In this document: positions 32,817 through 33,458 of the stretch, piece after piece
Position numbering within the stretch: position 1 is the stretch's first letter
Layout: each line of letters starts with the position of its first letter
Assembly: GCF_000305495.1 (NCBI RefSeq)
Contig: NZ_AJTN02000008.1
Span: forward strand, 1-33,458
Direction: 5' to 3'
Length of the DNA: 33,458 bases
Origin: Peribacillus psychrosaccharolyticus ATCC 23296
Lineage (GTDB): Bacteria; Bacillota; Bacilli; Bacillales; DSM-1321
Made by a program: the position numbers and the translations under genes
The notes under the pieces: generated by a model
Told to the model about the DNA's origin: nothing
Database searches by the model: none
What the model saw: the letters and a program-made list of their open reading frames with translations, nothing else

Positions 32817-32849
32817 AAGCAGGAAAGCCCATTTGTGGCTTTCCTGCTT
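32817..32849 (+). terminator. Strong hairpin after bglA without a U-run
   Basis: AAGCAGGAAAGCC (32817-32829) pairs perfectly with GGCTTTCCTGCTT (32837-32849) across a 7-base loop. Neither strand has a clear T-tract after it, so it may stabilise the 3' end or act as an atypical terminator. Confidence 0.55.
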
Positions 32850-32909
32850 ACGCATGTATAAAAAGATACTATAATAATCGGAACATCAATTTTATCGGAG
32901 GGGAAAGCT

Positions 32910-33305
32910 ATGAGGACTTTGGTGGAAATGCAGGAAAGACATAAACTTATTGCTAATGATTTTGTTACGAGAGGAATTATCAAAAATTCAGAAGCAGCTA
33001 CAGCCTTATTGAAGTCAGGTATTTTCATCCCAAAAGTTCCAGTTTTAACTCACTTGCAAATGTCGGACGCCATGATTTCGTTGAGAAACAATATGAACCT
33101 TTTAAAAGATTCAAGGGTTCCTTATATGTCTTTATATAAAAATATCCTTGATTCTATTGGAGATCGTAATTTAGAAAGCATAGAAGCTTTAGCTATGGAT
33201 GAAAATGCCTCTCTTGCAGATATTGATGATAATGAGAATCTTGAAAATATAGAAGCTGTACGTCCTTACATCTATGATGCAGCAATAAAATTGAAATATA
33301 TTTGA
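32910..33305 (+). CDS. Hypothetical cytosolic protein
   Basis: This is a 131-residue protein with no signal peptide or membrane helix. The first half is mixed helical (LVEMQERHKLIANDFVTRGI); the last 45 residues are acidic (DENASLADIDDNENLENIE). TCGGAGGGG before ATG 32910 is a convincing ribosome site. I do not recognise a family. A short frame (33302-33385) overlaps its stop in the -1 frame and ends EEEKTLWDKYVKKL, which could be a small coupled gene or a frameshifted tail of the same protein. No functional link to the bgl genes is visible. Confidence 0.7.
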   Translation: MRTLVEMQERHKLIANDFVTRGIIKNSEAATALLKSGIFIPKVPVLTHLQMSDAMISLRNNMNLLKDSRVPYMSLYKNILDSIGDRNLESIEALAMDENASLADIDDNENLENIEAVRPYIYDAAIKLKYI

Positions 33306-33458
33306 ATATAACCGATAATCATATTCAAGATAATGGTAGTGAAGAAGAAAAAACATTATGGGATAAATATGTTAAAAAGCTTTAGTTAGGTATTCAATCA
33401 TTGTTTGTGATATGGGCATTTTCAGATACATCTCTCAAGAATTGGAATATTTATAAGG

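Overview
The window looks like chromosomal DNA of a low-GC Bacillota, most likely Bacillaceae. Shine-Dalgarno sites are strong (AGGAGG), TTG and GTG starts occur, catabolite-responsive (cre) motifs are present, and many products closely resemble Bacillus subtilis Iol and Bgl proteins. I saw no rRNA, tRNA, CRISPR array or intact insertion sequence.

Positions 1-11600 hold a myo-inositol catabolic operon on the + strand: iolA, iolB, iolC, iolD, iolE, an IolT-type inositol permease (in the place B. subtilis gives to iolF), iolG, iolH, iolI, iolJ. Together they import myo-inositol, oxidise it to scyllo-inosose (IolG), dehydrate it (IolE), open the ring (IolD), isomerise (IolB), phosphorylate (IolC), cleave (IolJ) and convert malonate semialdehyde to acetyl-CoA (IolA). 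iolE carries a one-base frameshift, and the permease reads in frame into iolG without a stop. A weak terminator follows iolJ, then an MFS permease.

Positions 13185-23644 hold a second, accessory carbohydrate island: two LacI-family regulators, a frameshifted TIM-barrel isomerase, a tautomerase-family protein, a CUT2 (ribose/galactose/inositol-type) ABC transporter whose binding-protein gene is frameshifted twice, an inosose-dehydratase/MocC-like TIM-barrel protein and a Gfo/Idh/MocA dehydrogenase. The enzyme set suggests use of an inositol isomer or derivative that feeds the iol pathway. Nearly the same CG-centred palindrome precedes both iolA and the ABC operon, which would tie the two regions to one regulator.

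Positions 23645-26022 are gene-poor: small ORFs, a decayed duplicate of one of them, two or three small terminator-like hairpins and a fragment of a RibD C-terminal-domain reductase. Positions 26023-32809 are an aryl-beta-glucoside locus: licT and bglH on the minus strand, bglP and bglA on the plus strand. licT, bglH and bglP each have a LicT-type antiterminator RNA (RAT) overlapping a terminator, so the locus is an antitermination circuit with an autoregulated licT. An orphan small protein closes the window.

Most of the disrupted reading frames sit exactly at poly-A runs of 6-8 bases. This could be base-calling error, real decay or slippage, and it should be settled before any gene here is called dead.
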